Origin: Butyricicoccus sp.
Lineage (GTDB): Bacteria > Bacillota > Clostridia > Oscillospirales > Butyricicoccaceae
Assembly (NCBI GenBank): GCA_020025885.1
Contig: JAHHRJ010000002.1
Span: 1 to 64,000, forward strand
DNA: 64,000 bases
Reading direction: 5' to 3'
How positions within the stretch are numbered: position 1 is the stretch's first letter; the number at the start of each line of letters is the position of its first letter. The notes below the pieces were generated by a model. That model ran no database searches. It saw nothing but the letters and a program-made list of their open reading frames with translations, and was not told the DNA's origin. Below, in pieces: positions 25,118 through 33,618 of this stretch. Made by a program: the position numbers and the translations under genes.

Positions 25118-26491
25118 TTAAATTACAAGCAGACCAAAGTGCTTTGCCAGCTCACCCAGCAGGATCACCAGCAGGATCACGGGAGAAATCCAACGGATCA
25201 TAACACGATAAACCTTCTTGCGGCCAAAGTGATGACCACACTTTTCCACTTCTTCTTCTACAAAGTGGGTGCCTACCACATGACCAATCAAAATGCAGGT
25301 GAAGAATGCAACGATGGGCATCAGGATGGAGTTGGTCAGGAAATCAAAGAAATCCAGGAAGGTCATGCCCATGGGGGCAATGTGGGACAGAGGACCAAAG
25401 CCCAGACAGGACAAAGAACCAAGAATGAGCAAAAATGCGGTAATGGAAACGACTGCGGTAACACGGCGAATCTTGATCGTGTCCTGCAGGATGGAAAGCA
25501 AGGTTTCCATCAGAGAAATCGAGGAAGTCAGCGCTGCAAAGAACACCAGCAGGAAGAACAGAATACCGATGAAACGGCCGCCAATCATGGACTGGAACAC
25601 CTTAGGCAGTACGCCGAACATCAAGCCGGGGCCTGCGGAAATCTGCGAAGGATCGCCGCCATTAAAGGCAACCACAGGGGGAATAATCATCAGACCGGCC
25701 AGCAGAGCAATGGCGGTATCGAAGATTTCGATTTGTCCCACGGAAGCTTCCAGACTGTTTTCTTCCTTCATGTAAGAACCGTAGGTAATCATGATGCCCA
25801 TAGCCAGCGACATGGAGTAGAACAACTGGCCCATTGCGCCAAGCACAGTGGATACCGAGAAGTGGGAAAAGTCCGGAATCAGATAGAATTTCAGACCTTC
25901 CATGGCACCGGGCAGCGTCAGCGAGTAGCCTGCGATAAAGATAGAAAGCAGCACCAGAATCGGCATCAGGAATTTGCTCAGCGTTTCAATGCCTTTGTTG
26001 ACACCCAACAGAACCACCGATGCAGTCAGAATGACATACAAAAAGAACCAGACCATGGGGTCATTCGAGGAACCGGATGCGCTAACGGTAATAAAATTGT
26101 TAAAGTAGGAATCCGTGGCAAGAGCGGTTTCGTGGCCGACAACAAACTCATACAGATATTTGACGACCCAGCCGCCAATCACGCAGTAATAGGGCGTAAT
26201 CAGCGCAGGAATCAGCGCACTTAGTGGTCCCAATGCGGAAAAACGCTTGTCTGCATCTTTGTAGGCGAACAGGCAGGATTTGCGCGTGCGGCGGCCTAGT
26301 GCAAGCTCAGTAATCATCAGCGTGAAGCCGAACGTGACAGCCAGAATAATGTAAATCAGCAGAAAAATGCCGCCGCCGTATTTTGCGGCAAGGTAGGGGA
26401 AACGCCATAGATTGCCAAGACCAACTGCCGAGCCGGCAGCAGCCAGCACAAAGCCGATTCGACTGGTAAAATGACTTCGTTTTTCACCCAT
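25118..26491 (-). CDS. Sodium:neurotransmitter symporter (NSS/SNF) family transporter
   Basis: A 457-residue integral membrane protein of the LeuT fold with about 11-12 helices. The family hallmark RIGFVLAAAGSAVGLGNLWRFPYLA, with the unwound helix 1 sodium/substrate site (AVGLGNLWRFP), is at the N-terminus. Bacterial members import amino acids such as tryptophan, tyrosine or leucine with sodium; the substrate here is unknown. The ATG at 26491 follows GTGAGGTG; the GTG three codons upstream falls inside that ribosome site and is rejected as start. Confidence 0.94.
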   Translation of the reverse strand: MGEKRSHFTSRIGFVLAAAGSAVGLGNLWRFPYLAAKYGGGIFLLIYIILAVTFGFTLMITELALGRRTRKSCLFAYKDADKRFSALGPLSALIPALITPYYCVIGGWVVKYLYEFVVGHETALATDSYFNNFITVSASGSSNDPMVWFFLYVILTASVVLLGVNKGIETLSKFLMPILVLLSIFIAGYSLTLPGAMEGLKFYLIPDFSHFSVSTVLGAMGQLFYSMSLAMGIMITYGSYMKEENSLEASVGQIEIFDTAIALLAGLMIIPPVVAFNGGDPSQISAGPGLMFGVLPKVFQSMIGGRFIGILFFLLVFFAALTSSISLMETLLSILQDTIKIRRVTAVVSITAFLLILGSLSCLGFGPLSHIAPMGMTFLDFFDFLTNSILMPIVAFFTCILIGHVVGTHFVEEEVEKCGHHFGRKKVYRVMIRWISPVILLVILLGELAKHFGLLVI

Positions 26492-26534
26492 AAGAAACAC
26501 CTCACGACTATTTTTAGTTCAAATAATGTTAATA

Positions 26535-26563
26535 ATTATGCCATAATTCGACGGTTAGTGCAA
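26535..26563 (-). promoter_or_regulatory. Promoter for the NSS transporter gene
   Basis: On the minus strand TTGCAC and CATAAT are separated by 17 bases. Confidence 0.55.
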
Positions 26564-26700
26564 TACTTTACTGCAAGAAAGAATTGCCAAAAAGCAGGTT
26601 GCAAATGGCGGAAAAGTACAGCAAATGACCAATATCGTTTGCATGAAAATGCAAAACATGATACCATAAACATACTATATTTGAAAAAAGAGGTGCCGCC

Positions 26701-27528
26701 TTGTATTCCCGAGTGTATGTGGAAATCACGAATATTTGCAACCGAAACTGCTCCTTTTGTCCCGGCACAAAGCGTCCGCTTCGCCGTATGACGATGGAGG
26801 AGTTCCGCACTGTTGCCCATAAGCTGCAGGGCGTGACAGAGTATATCTATTATCATCTGATGGGTGAGCCGCTGACCCATCCACTGCTGCCGGATTTTAT
26901 CCGTGAAGCAAACAGCCTGGGCTTTCGCTCTGCCATTACCACAAACGGCACGCTGCTGCCGGGGCGCGGTGATGAATTGATCGAAGCAGGCGTATATAAA
27001 GTGAATATTTCCGTACACAGCTTTGAAAAGGGCAGTATGGAAGATTACCTGACCTACCTGAACAACTGCATGGATTTTGCGGACAAAGCCAGCAAAGCTG
27101 GTGTTCTGGTGATTTTGCGCCTGTGGAACAACGGCGTGGACGAGGGCCGCAATGTGGATATTCTGGCGCGGTTGAAAGAACGCTTTGACGACGAATGGCA
27201 CTGGGGTACGCGTGGCGCACGAATTCGCAACAAGCTGCATCTGGAATATGGCGACCGCTTCCAGTGGCCGGATATGACGGCGGAAAATCAGGGAGAACAG
27301 GTCTTTTGCTATGGCTTGAAAGACCACTTTGCGGTTTTGTGCGATGGCCGCGTGGTGCCTTGCTGCCTGGACCATGAAGGAGATATTCCACTGGGCAATC
27401 TGTTTGAACAGAGCGCAGAAGAAATTTTGCAGTCGCCCAGGGCACAGACCATGCGGAAAGGCTTTGCCTGCCGCCGTGCTACGGAGGAGTTATGCCAAAG
27501 GTGCGGCTATGCCCGTCGATTTGGCTAA
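26701..27528 (+). CDS. Radical SAM protein with SPASM-type C-terminal cysteines
   Basis: A 275-residue enzyme. The radical SAM cluster motif C-NRN-C-SF-C (CxxxCxxC) lies at about residues 12-19. The C-terminal part has a SPASM-like Cys set: C near 203, C-x-D-G-x-V-x-x-C-C near 214-222, and a final C-x5-6-LC-x2-C at 258-269, expected to bind auxiliary Fe-S clusters. Such proteins modify peptides or act as maturases; no substrate peptide is visible beside it. The start is TTG, chosen because AGAGGTG lies 5 bases before it and the SAM motif follows at the usual distance. Confidence 0.87.
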   Translation: MYSRVYVEITNICNRNCSFCPGTKRPLRRMTMEEFRTVAHKLQGVTEYIYYHLMGEPLTHPLLPDFIREANSLGFRSAITTNGTLLPGRGDELIEAGVYKVNISVHSFEKGSMEDYLTYLNNCMDFADKASKAGVLVILRLWNNGVDEGRNVDILARLKERFDDEWHWGTRGARIRNKLHLEYGDRFQWPDMTAENQGEQVFCYGLKDHFAVLCDGRVVPCCLDHEGDIPLGNLFEQSAEEILQSPRAQTMRKGFACRRATEELCQRCGYARRFG

Positions 27529-27569
27529 AAAAGATGGCATGACGTTTCGTCATGCCATCTTTTTTCATG
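27526..27569 (+). terminator. Intrinsic terminator after radical SAM gene
   Basis: AAAGATGGCATGACG pairs with CGTCATGCCATCTTT around a TTT loop, then T-run. Confidence 0.92.
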
Positions 27570-27585
27570 CATAGAAAATATAAAA

Positions 27586-27622
27586 AAACAGCCGCCCCCG
27601 AAGGAGTGGCTGCTTTTTTATT
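27586..27622 (-). terminator. Intrinsic terminator after purC
   Basis: On the minus strand CAGCCACTCC pairs imperfectly with GGGGCGGCTG around TTCG, followed by seven T. Confidence 0.8.
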
Positions 27623-27647
27623 GAAAATTCGTAGAATTCAAAAGCAA

Positions 27648-28331
27648 TTAGCGGTTCAGGATCAGGCGGGTCAGCTCAACGGGCTCAACGATCTTGCCGT
27701 CCTTGTAGACGCGCATGTTGCCGGAAGCGATCTCGTCGATCAGGATGACTTCGCCGTTGTTGTAGCCGAACTCGAACTTGATGTCCCACAGGTCCAGGCC
27801 GATGGACTTCAGGTCGTCAGCAACGATCTTGGTGATCTTCAGGGTCTGCTCCTTCATGCTCTCGAACTGCTCGGGAGTCATGATGCCCAGAGCTGCCAGA
27901 CCTTCGCCGGTAACCAGGGGATCGCCCTTTTCGTCGTTCTTGAAGGTGCACTCAACGTAGCCACCCTCCAGCGGAGTGCCATCTTCGATGTACTCGCCGT
28001 AGCGACGGATGAAGCTGCCGGTAGCAACCAGACGGCAGATAACTTCCAGGCCGTGGCCAAACACAGTAGCGGGCAGAACTTCCATCGTTGCGTTGTCAAC
28101 GTCAGCGCTTACGTAATGGGTCTTGATGCCTGCCTTCTTCAGCAGCTCAAAGTACAGAACAGAGGTCTGCAGGTTTGCTTTGCCGATACCCTCGATCGTC
28201 AGACCGACACTGTTCTCACCGGGATCAAACACACCGTCTTTGCCGGTGCAGTCGTCCTTAAACTTCAGAAGCACATTGCCGTTCTCCAGCTCGAAAACGT
28301 CTTTAGTCTTGCCTTCGTACAATTTCTTCAT
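27648..28331 (-). CDS. purC: Phosphoribosylaminoimidazole-succinocarboxamide synthase (SAICAR synthetase)
   Basis: A 227-residue PurC that joins CAIR and aspartate with ATP in de novo purine synthesis. Characteristic segments: LYEGKTKDVF at the N-terminus, LLKKAGIKTHY, EVICRLVATGSFIRRYG near 90-105, and the ATP/Mg motif LDLWDIKFEFGY...LIDEI near 175-200. The length is standard. The ATG at 28331 follows GGAAGG. Here purC is alone rather than in a pur operon. Codon use is strongly optimised. Confidence 0.97.
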   Translation of the reverse strand: MKKLYEGKTKDVFELENGNVLLKFKDDCTGKDGVFDPGENSVGLTIEGIGKANLQTSVLYFELLKKAGIKTHYVSADVDNATMEVLPATVFGHGLEVICRLVATGSFIRRYGEYIEDGTPLEGGYVECTFKNDEKGDPLVTGEGLAALGIMTPEQFESMKEQTLKITKIVADDLKSIGLDLWDIKFEFGYNNGEVILIDEIASGNMRVYKDGKIVEPVELTRLILNR

Positions 28332-28398
28332 AATGCAGACTTCCTTCCCTAATAACACAAGTTTGTATCAGTGGCAATAAAGCGCCTTACCGAGGAAT

Positions 28399-28427
28399 AC
28401 TGTACCACACTTTTTCAGCGGTTACAA
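28399..28427 (-). promoter_or_regulatory. Promoter for purC
   Basis: On the minus strand TTGTAA and TACAGT are 17 bases apart, giving a leader of about 60 bases. Confidence 0.5.
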
Positions 28428-28495
28428 TTCATAAATGCGGTTTGAAAGCCAAATTTCGTATGTGCTGTGAATTCTTTGAATTGCATAAAATGTTT

Positions 28496-28793
28496 TTGTC
28501 GAAAATGGGATAAAGTATGATTTTTTTGACGAATGCATTCGGAAACGCAAAAGGTGAAAATATCAAGTTATCCCGCCAAAGATTTGGCATTTTGCCAAAA
28601 ACTGCGAGGAAAAAACCAGCGGATTGCGATGTCGAAAAAAAGCAAAAATGCAGGGATTTTCATTGAAAAAGGATGGATTTGCCGGAACGTACAGCAATAG
28701 TGCTGATAAAAAATAGACGATGTATGTGCGAAACGCCAAAAATTGGTAAAAACTGGAAATGACATTGCGGTAATTGGTAAAATATGGTAAAAT
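28496..28793 (+). promoter_or_regulatory. spo0A control region with 0A boxes and a SigA promoter
   Basis: Two perfect Spo0A-box cores TGTCGAA occur on the plus strand, at 28497-28503 (in TTTTGTCGAAAA) and 28630-28636, and a degenerate TTGACGAA lies at 28527-28534. The nearest promoter is TTGCGG-N17-TAAAAT (28765-28793). The element ATTGGTAAAA recurs near the promoter (28742, 28773, with a shorter copy at 28784). Autoregulation by Spo0A, as in Bacillus, is likely. The remaining AT-rich sequence between purC and spo0A shows no ORF or RNA that I can support. Confidence 0.6.
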
Positions 28794-28831
28794 TGACGTC
28801 GTTGAGGGAAGGTAAAACAAAGGAGGACCCT

Positions 28832-29584
28832 ATGGAAAAGATTAAGTTCGTTATGTCGGATACCGGCGCGGAAATGACAGAGCGCTGCCGTAAAACACTG
28901 GAGAAAGAAAACGTGGAAGTTGCGGTCGTGGAAAAGGACGGCAACCAGGTTTTGCAGAAATTGTTGGCGTTGCGTCCGCAGGTGGCACTGTTGGATACCT
29001 TTATGCCAGGGCTGGACGCCATCACTGTAAAACAGCGCTACCAGGAGGCCGGCGGCAATCATACGGTATTTTTTGCTACCGGTGCATACCAGAGTGAAGA
29101 AGTAGAGCAGGAGCTGTTGGAGGCAGGCTTTGCCTTTTATTTTGTAAAGCCTTTTGAAGAAAGCGTTCTGGCTGAGCGTGTGAAAAAAGCGGCAAGCAAT
29201 GGCGAGCATGCTGCCAGCTATGCTGATAATGACGAGCTGATCGTTACCGAGATTTTGCATCAGATTGGTGTGCCTGCTCATATCAAAGGCTACCAGTTCT
29301 TACGAGATGCAATCTTGCTGACAGTGGACGATCCGGACTACATCAACGCAGTGACCAAGCGGCTGTATCCGGAAATTGCAAAGCGCAACGGTACGACTGC
29401 ATCTCGCGTGGAGCGTGCAATCCGTCATGCCATCGAAGTTGCATGGGATCGCGGCGATGTGGACACGCTGAACCGCTACTTTGGCTACACCATTCATAAC
29501 TTGCGCGGTAAACCCACAAACAGTGAGTTTATTGCCATGATTAGTGATAAAATGCGTCTGGACAAGCACCGCAGACTGGCTTGA
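28832..29584 (+). CDS. spo0A: Sporulation master response regulator Spo0A
   Basis: A 250-residue Spo0A. The receiver domain (1-120) has the phospho-acceptor D55 in LLDTFMP and Lys106 in FVKPFE; of the usual Asp pair only D10 remains, with Thr at 11. The DNA-binding effector domain (about 135-250) contains the near-invariant IGVPAHIKGYQFLR, TTASRVERAIRHAIEVAW and KPTNSEFIAMI segments. It controls entry into sporulation and other stationary-phase traits. AAAGGAGG precedes the ATG. It is not next to spoIVB, its usual neighbour in Clostridia, but stands alone after purC. Confidence 0.97.
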   Translation: MEKIKFVMSDTGAEMTERCRKTLEKENVEVAVVEKDGNQVLQKLLALRPQVALLDTFMPGLDAITVKQRYQEAGGNHTVFFATGAYQSEEVEQELLEAGFAFYFVKPFEESVLAERVKKAASNGEHAASYADNDELIVTEILHQIGVPAHIKGYQFLRDAILLTVDDPDYINAVTKRLYPEIAKRNGTTASRVERAIRHAIEVAWDRGDVDTLNRYFGYTIHNLRGKPTNSEFIAMISDKMRLDKHRRLA

Positions 29585-29676
29585 TCAATCGGCGTGAGGA
29601 AGGCGCGGCATATCTTTTGATGCAAAGCAGAAAAAAGAGCTCCTCCATGCGGCGCCGCAAAGACTCCAGAACAATA

Positions 29677-29724
29677 GAAAAGCTCTCCTCTTGATGATAC
29701 CGTCAAGAGGAGAGCTTTTTATAT
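29677..29724 (+). terminator. Intrinsic terminator after spo0A
   Basis: AAAGCTCTCCTCTTGA pairs with TCAAGAGGAGAGCTTT around a short loop, followed by a T-run. Confidence 0.9.
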
Positions 29725-29736
29725 GTGCATGAAAAA

Positions 29737-29772
29737 GAAAAGGAGCGTGGCGCAGGCCACGCTCCTTTTTGT
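29737..29772. terminator. Second, bidirectional terminator before the antiporter gene
   Basis: AAGGAGCGTGGC pairs with GCCACGCTCCTT around GCAG, with A and T runs. It mainly serves the minus-strand antiporter gene. Confidence 0.88.
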
Positions 29773-29784
29773 TGTAAAAAACGC

Positions 29785-31056
29785 TTATGCCGGCTTGTTG
29801 GCGGTACGTGCGTTGGTCTTCTGAGAAGGATCAATTTCGCCTGCGCCAAACAGTGCGCGCTTGGTCAAAACAGGGCCAACCAGCTCGTAAATCAGAACGG
29901 CAAACAGAACTACGTTGCGGATCAATTCGCCGTCGCCCAGCAGGACAGCAGTCTGTGCCATGCCCAGTGCAACACCGGCCTGCGGCAGCAGAGTGATGCC
30001 CAGATACTTGGTGATCTTGGGATCACAGTGGCTCATGCGGCAGCTGAAGTTTGCACCGCAGTATTTGCCCACAGAACGGGACAGGATGAACAGGATACCC
30101 ACCAGAATAACCAGCGGATTGGCGAAGATGCTCAGGTTCAGCTCTGCACCGGAAATGACGAAGAACAGAATATTCAGCGGTGCCGTCCAACGGTCTACAC
30201 GCTCCATCAGTTCTTCCGAGAAATCACAGATGTTGCAGAACACGGTACCGGTCATCATGCAGACCAGTAACAGAGAGAAGCCAAGGTGCAGACCGCCGAT
30301 GTCAAACTCTAGCATGGACAGGCCAACCGTCAGCAGCACAAAGCTGGCGGACAGGGACAGACGCTTACTTCTGGAGTGGAAGAACTGCTCGATCCAGTAC
30401 AGGATATAGCCCATCAGTGCGCCCAAAGCCAGAGACAGGATGATTTCCAGAATCGGCTCCAGCACAACAGCAGTCACACTGACGCTGCCCTGTTCCAGCG
30501 CTTCGGCAATGCCAAAGGATGCAGAGAACAGCATCAGGCCAACGGCGTCATCAATGGCAACAACCAGCAAAAGCAGCTTGGTCAGAGGACCGTCGGCCTT
30601 ATACTGGCGCACGACCATCAAAGTGGCGGCAGGGGCGGTAGCAGATGCGATTGCACCCAGGGTAATGGCAGCAGGCAGGGAAATCACATCGGGACGTGCG
30701 ATGTGCAGCACAATCAGCACAATATCGACGAATACGGTGGTGATAACCGCTTGCAGAATACCAACGGTAATAGCCTGGTTGCCCATTTTTTTCAGCTGTT
30801 CCAGGCGGAACTCGTTGCCAATGGCGAAGGCAATAAAGCCAAGGGCTGCCTGCGACAGAATCGAAAAGCCTTCGACCTGTTCCAACGACTGAAAGCCCAG
30901 TCCGGCAATATCCAGCTGGCCCAGGCAGAACGGTCCAAGCAGCAAGCCGGTCACCAGATAAGCGGTAACTGCGGGCAGCGACAGCTTTTTGGCGAGACGG
31001 GACATCAAAAGGCCGCCAATCACGCAAATAGCGATGCAGATGAGAATTTTCTCCAT
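29785..31056 (-). CDS. CPA2-type cation:proton antiporter
   Basis: A 423-residue membrane protein with about 12-13 helices of the Kef/NapA (CPA2) family. The N-terminal LAKKLSLPAVTAYLVTGLLLGP and the ion-site region (AIDDAVGLMLF, with the Asp pair of electrogenic antiporters) are visible. It lacks the C-terminal TrkA-N domain of KefB/C, so it is a transport-only form. Sodium or potassium versus proton selectivity is not known. The ATG at 31056 follows AGAGGAG and starts the first helix immediately. Confidence 0.92.
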   Translation of the reverse strand: MEKILICIAICVIGGLLMSRLAKKLSLPAVTAYLVTGLLLGPFCLGQLDIAGLGFQSLEQVEGFSILSQAALGFIAFAIGNEFRLEQLKKMGNQAITVGILQAVITTVFVDIVLIVLHIARPDVISLPAAITLGAIASATAPAATLMVVRQYKADGPLTKLLLLVVAIDDAVGLMLFSASFGIAEALEQGSVSVTAVVLEPILEIILSLALGALMGYILYWIEQFFHSRSKRLSLSASFVLLTVGLSMLEFDIGGLHLGFSLLLVCMMTGTVFCNICDFSEELMERVDRWTAPLNILFFVISGAELNLSIFANPLVILVGILFILSRSVGKYCGANFSCRMSHCDPKITKYLGITLLPQAGVALGMAQTAVLLGDGELIRNVVLFAVLIYELVGPVLTKRALFGAGEIDPSQKTNARTANKPA

Positions 31057-31092
31057 AATATATACTCCTCTTCTTTTTTGAAAGCGTTTATG

Positions 31093-31121
31093 ATGATAAC
31101 ACGTTTGAAAATGCGTTGCAA
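31093..31121 (-). promoter_or_regulatory. Promoter for the antiporter gene
   Basis: On the minus strand TTGCAA and TATCAT are separated by 17 bases. Confidence 0.6.
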
Positions 31122-31446
31122 GGGAAAAGTCGAACAAATTCAGGCTGCGAAAAGAAAGTGTTACTGTTTGATTCAACCAGAAAAGCATAGGATTAGAAGG
31201 CTCGTGTTTTCAACGGTTTTACGAGTGTTTTTGCGTGGTGACGCGGCGCGCAGGCAAAGCCAAAAGTAGTTTGTCCAATGCGCGGCAGATGTGCAGAAAA
31301 AGAAAAGAGAACCAAGTGCTGCACAGTATCGGGTATAGAAAAACTGCATTTCCTCAAGCAGTGGTGCGGTATGTAATCAGAAATAAATTACACGGTACAG
31401 AGTGAAAATACGAAAGAAGGTGCGGCCGACTTTTCCGCGTGTGTAC
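31122..31446. other. Intergenic region without a supported gene
   Basis: This stretch between two divergent promoters is unusually long for so compact a segment. I see no ORF with a ribosome site. A weak hairpin CTCGT...ACGAG followed by TGTTTTTG lies near 31200-31235. A near 0A-box AGTCGAA occurs around 31129. A small RNA is possible but not supported. Confidence 0.4.
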
Positions 31447-31475
31447 TTGAAGCTTTGGCAGGATTTCGGTATAAT
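31447..31475 (+). promoter_or_regulatory. Promoter for ispDF
   Basis: TTGAAG and consensus TATAAT are separated by 17 bases, 46 bases ahead of the start codon. Confidence 0.7.
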
Positions 31476-31521
31476 GTAAGTTGATTTAATAGAAGCATTT
31501 TTAGGAAGAAAGCAGACAAAA

Positions 31522-32688
31522 ATGGAAAAGAATGTAACAGCAGTATTGGCTGCAGCCGGGTCTTCTACCCGCATGGGATTTGATAAATTATCATACAGAT
31601 TAGGAACATACACCGTTTTGGAGCAGAGCCTACACGCCTTTGACGTATGCCCGCTGGTCAGCGAAATTGTGCTGGTGGCAGGTGAAAACGCATGGCCGCA
31701 GGCACAAAAAGCCGCACAGCTGTGTGCAACGCCGGTCCGCTTGGTGCATGGCGGTGCGACCCGTGCTGAAAGCGTAAAAGCTGGTGTGCTGGCAGCGCAC
31801 GGCGATATTGTGGCGATTCACGATGCCGCACGACCGTTCGTCAGCCAGGAAGTCATCGAGCGCACGCTGGCCGCCGCCGCGGCAAACGGTGCAGCGGCAC
31901 CTGCTGTGCCAGTAAAGGATACCATCAAGCAGGCTACCGCAGGCAACGGCAAAACCGTACCGGAGCAATGTATCGTCCGCGAAACACCGGACCGCAACAC
32001 GCTGTATGCGGTACAGACGCCCCAGTGCTTTGACCGGGAAACCTATTTGTGGGCGCTGGAACAGCTGCCGGCAGATAAAGCACGCCTCGTCACCGATGAT
32101 TGCAGCCTGTTCGAGCTGGTGGGCAAAGAAGTCCAACTGGTGCCCGGCGATTACGCCAACCTGAAAATTACCACACGGGAGGATCTGCTCCCTTATAAAA
32201 AGGAGAACAACACCATGAGAATCGGACACGGATACGACGTACATAAACTGGTGGAAGGCCGTCCGCTGATTTTGGGCGGTGTGAATATCCCGTACGAAAA
32301 AGGTCTTTTGGGCCATTCGGATGCGGACGTTCTGGCACATGCCATTTCGGATGCCTTGCTGGGCGCTGTGGCGCTGGGCGATATTGGCAAGCACTTCCCG
32401 GATACCGACCCTGCCTACGCAGGCGCGGACAGCCTGAAGCTGGCACGCGCTGTTGTGGAGCTGGTGACGGAAAAGGGTTACCGCCCGGTCAACGTGGATG
32501 CAACGATCCTGTGCCAGGCACCCAAGCTGGCACCCCATATTCAGGCCATGCGCCAGAATCTGGCCGATGCATTGCAGATGGACATGGATGATGTGAGCGT
32601 AAAGGCTACCACCGAAGAACATCTGGGCTTTACGGGTGCAGGCGAAGGCATCGCTGTGCACGCCGTAGCACTGCTGGACCGGCTGTAA
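31522..32688 (+). CDS. ispDF: IspD-IspF fusion enzyme of the MEP isoprenoid pathway
   Basis: A 388-residue fusion. Residues 1-225 are IspD (2-C-methyl-D-erythritol 4-phosphate cytidylyltransferase) with AAAGSSTRMG, HDAARPFVS and TDDCSLFE. Residues 232-388 are IspF (2,4-cyclodiphosphate synthase) with zinc ligands in GYDVHKL and LGHSDADVLAHAI. The two catalyse non-consecutive steps; IspE is not in the window. The joint is short, and just before the IspF Met232 there is AAAAAGGAG 9 bases ahead of an in-frame ATG at 32215, so IspF could also be made alone. It is followed by c-di-AMP genes in the same direction. Confidence 0.95.
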   Translation: MEKNVTAVLAAAGSSTRMGFDKLSYRLGTYTVLEQSLHAFDVCPLVSEIVLVAGENAWPQAQKAAQLCATPVRLVHGGATRAESVKAGVLAAHGDIVAIHDAARPFVSQEVIERTLAAAAANGAAAPAVPVKDTIKQATAGNGKTVPEQCIVRETPDRNTLYAVQTPQCFDRETYLWALEQLPADKARLVTDDCSLFELVGKEVQLVPGDYANLKITTREDLLPYKKENNTMRIGHGYDVHKLVEGRPLILGGVNIPYEKGLLGHSDADVLAHAISDALLGAVALGDIGKHFPDTDPAYAGADSLKLARAVVELVTEKGYRPVNVDATILCQAPKLAPHIQAMRQNLADALQMDMDDVSVKATTEEHLGFTGAGEGIAVHAVALLDRL

Positions 32689-32721
32689 GACTGCACCAAA
32701 ACGCCGAAGGAGGGGATCGCC

Positions 32722-33618
32722 GTGAGTATCGGTGCGATCATTGCAAACTTCCAAACATTCAAAGTTTGGGACTTGATTGATATTATTATTGTAGCCTTTG
32801 CCCTGTATCATTTGCTGGGGTTCATCAACCGCAGCCGTGCCGGGCAGCTGGCCATGGGCGCAGTGGTGGTTTTGACCGTGTATGTGTTTGCCGTAACAGC
32901 AAACCTGCGCATGGTAAAATTCATCATGCAGCAGCTGTTCCAGATTGGTTTTCTGGCCATTATCATTGTGTTTCACCCGGAGATACGCCGTGCGCTGGAG
33001 CGTATGGGCCAGACCGACCGTTGGGTGGCGACGCTGTTCCATTCCAGCCGACATAATGATCCGGGTATGCGTGGCAAATGGCGCAGTGCCATCATTGCCA
33101 TCTGCGATGCAGCCGAGCGCCTTTCGGAAAACCGCACCGGCGCACTGATCGTGCTGGAGCGCCACACCAACCTGTCCGAAATCGTGCGGACCGGCACCAT
33201 CGTAAACAGTGAGGTAAACCCGGAAGTGTTGGGAACCATTTTTTATGAAGGTACGCCGCTGCATGATGGCGCCGTCATCATCGAAAACGGTATGATTAAG
33301 GCTGCCGGCTGTGTGCTGCCGCTTTCCAATAACCTGGATTTCGGCAAGGACATGGGTACACGCCACCGTGCAGGTTTGGGCATTGCGGAAAATTCCGATG
33401 CCATCGCTGTGATTGTAAGCGAAGAAACCGGTATTATTTCTCTGGCAAAAAATGGCGTTCTGATGCGTCATCTGGACCGCCAGAGCCTGTATATGCGCCT
33501 GGAGGATGAAATGCTCCCCCAGGAACACAATACTGATAAGACCAAGTATTCCCGTTGGAGCACGATGCCGCTGCTGGACTGGCTGTTCGGCAGCACGCGG
33601 AAAGGAGCGGGTGAATGA
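32722..33618 (+). CDS. cdaA: Diadenylate cyclase CdaA (DisA_N domain)
   Basis: A 298-residue membrane enzyme that makes cyclic di-AMP from two ATP. Three N-terminal helices (about residues 15-90) are followed by the DisA_N domain with the active-site motifs DGAVII (about 181) and GTRHRAGLG (about 213). c-di-AMP controls potassium and osmolyte balance and wall integrity. The start is GTG, preceded by AAGGAGGGGA. The stop overlaps the start of cdaR by four bases, so the two are translationally coupled. Confidence 0.95.
   Translation: MSIGAIIANFQTFKVWDLIDIIIVAFALYHLLGFINRSRAGQLAMGAVVVLTVYVFAVTANLRMVKFIMQQLFQIGFLAIIIVFHPEIRRALERMGQTDRWVATLFHSSRHNDPGMRGKWRSAIIAICDAAERLSENRTGALIVLERHTNLSEIVRTGTIVNSEVNPEVLGTIFYEGTPLHDGAVIIENGMIKAAGCVLPLSNNLDFGKDMGTRHRAGLGIAENSDAIAVIVSEETGIISLAKNGVLMRHLDRQSLYMRLEDEMLPQEHNTDKTKYSRWSTMPLLDWLFGSTRKGAGE

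Noticed and set aside
31122..31446. A structured small RNA between divergent promoters.
   Set aside because: Only weak, short helices could be drawn by eye, with no recognised 6S, tmRNA or riboswitch core.
31630..33528. A 632-codon antisense frame across ispDF and cdaA.
   Set aside because: It spans two confidently assigned genes in the other direction and has no family features.
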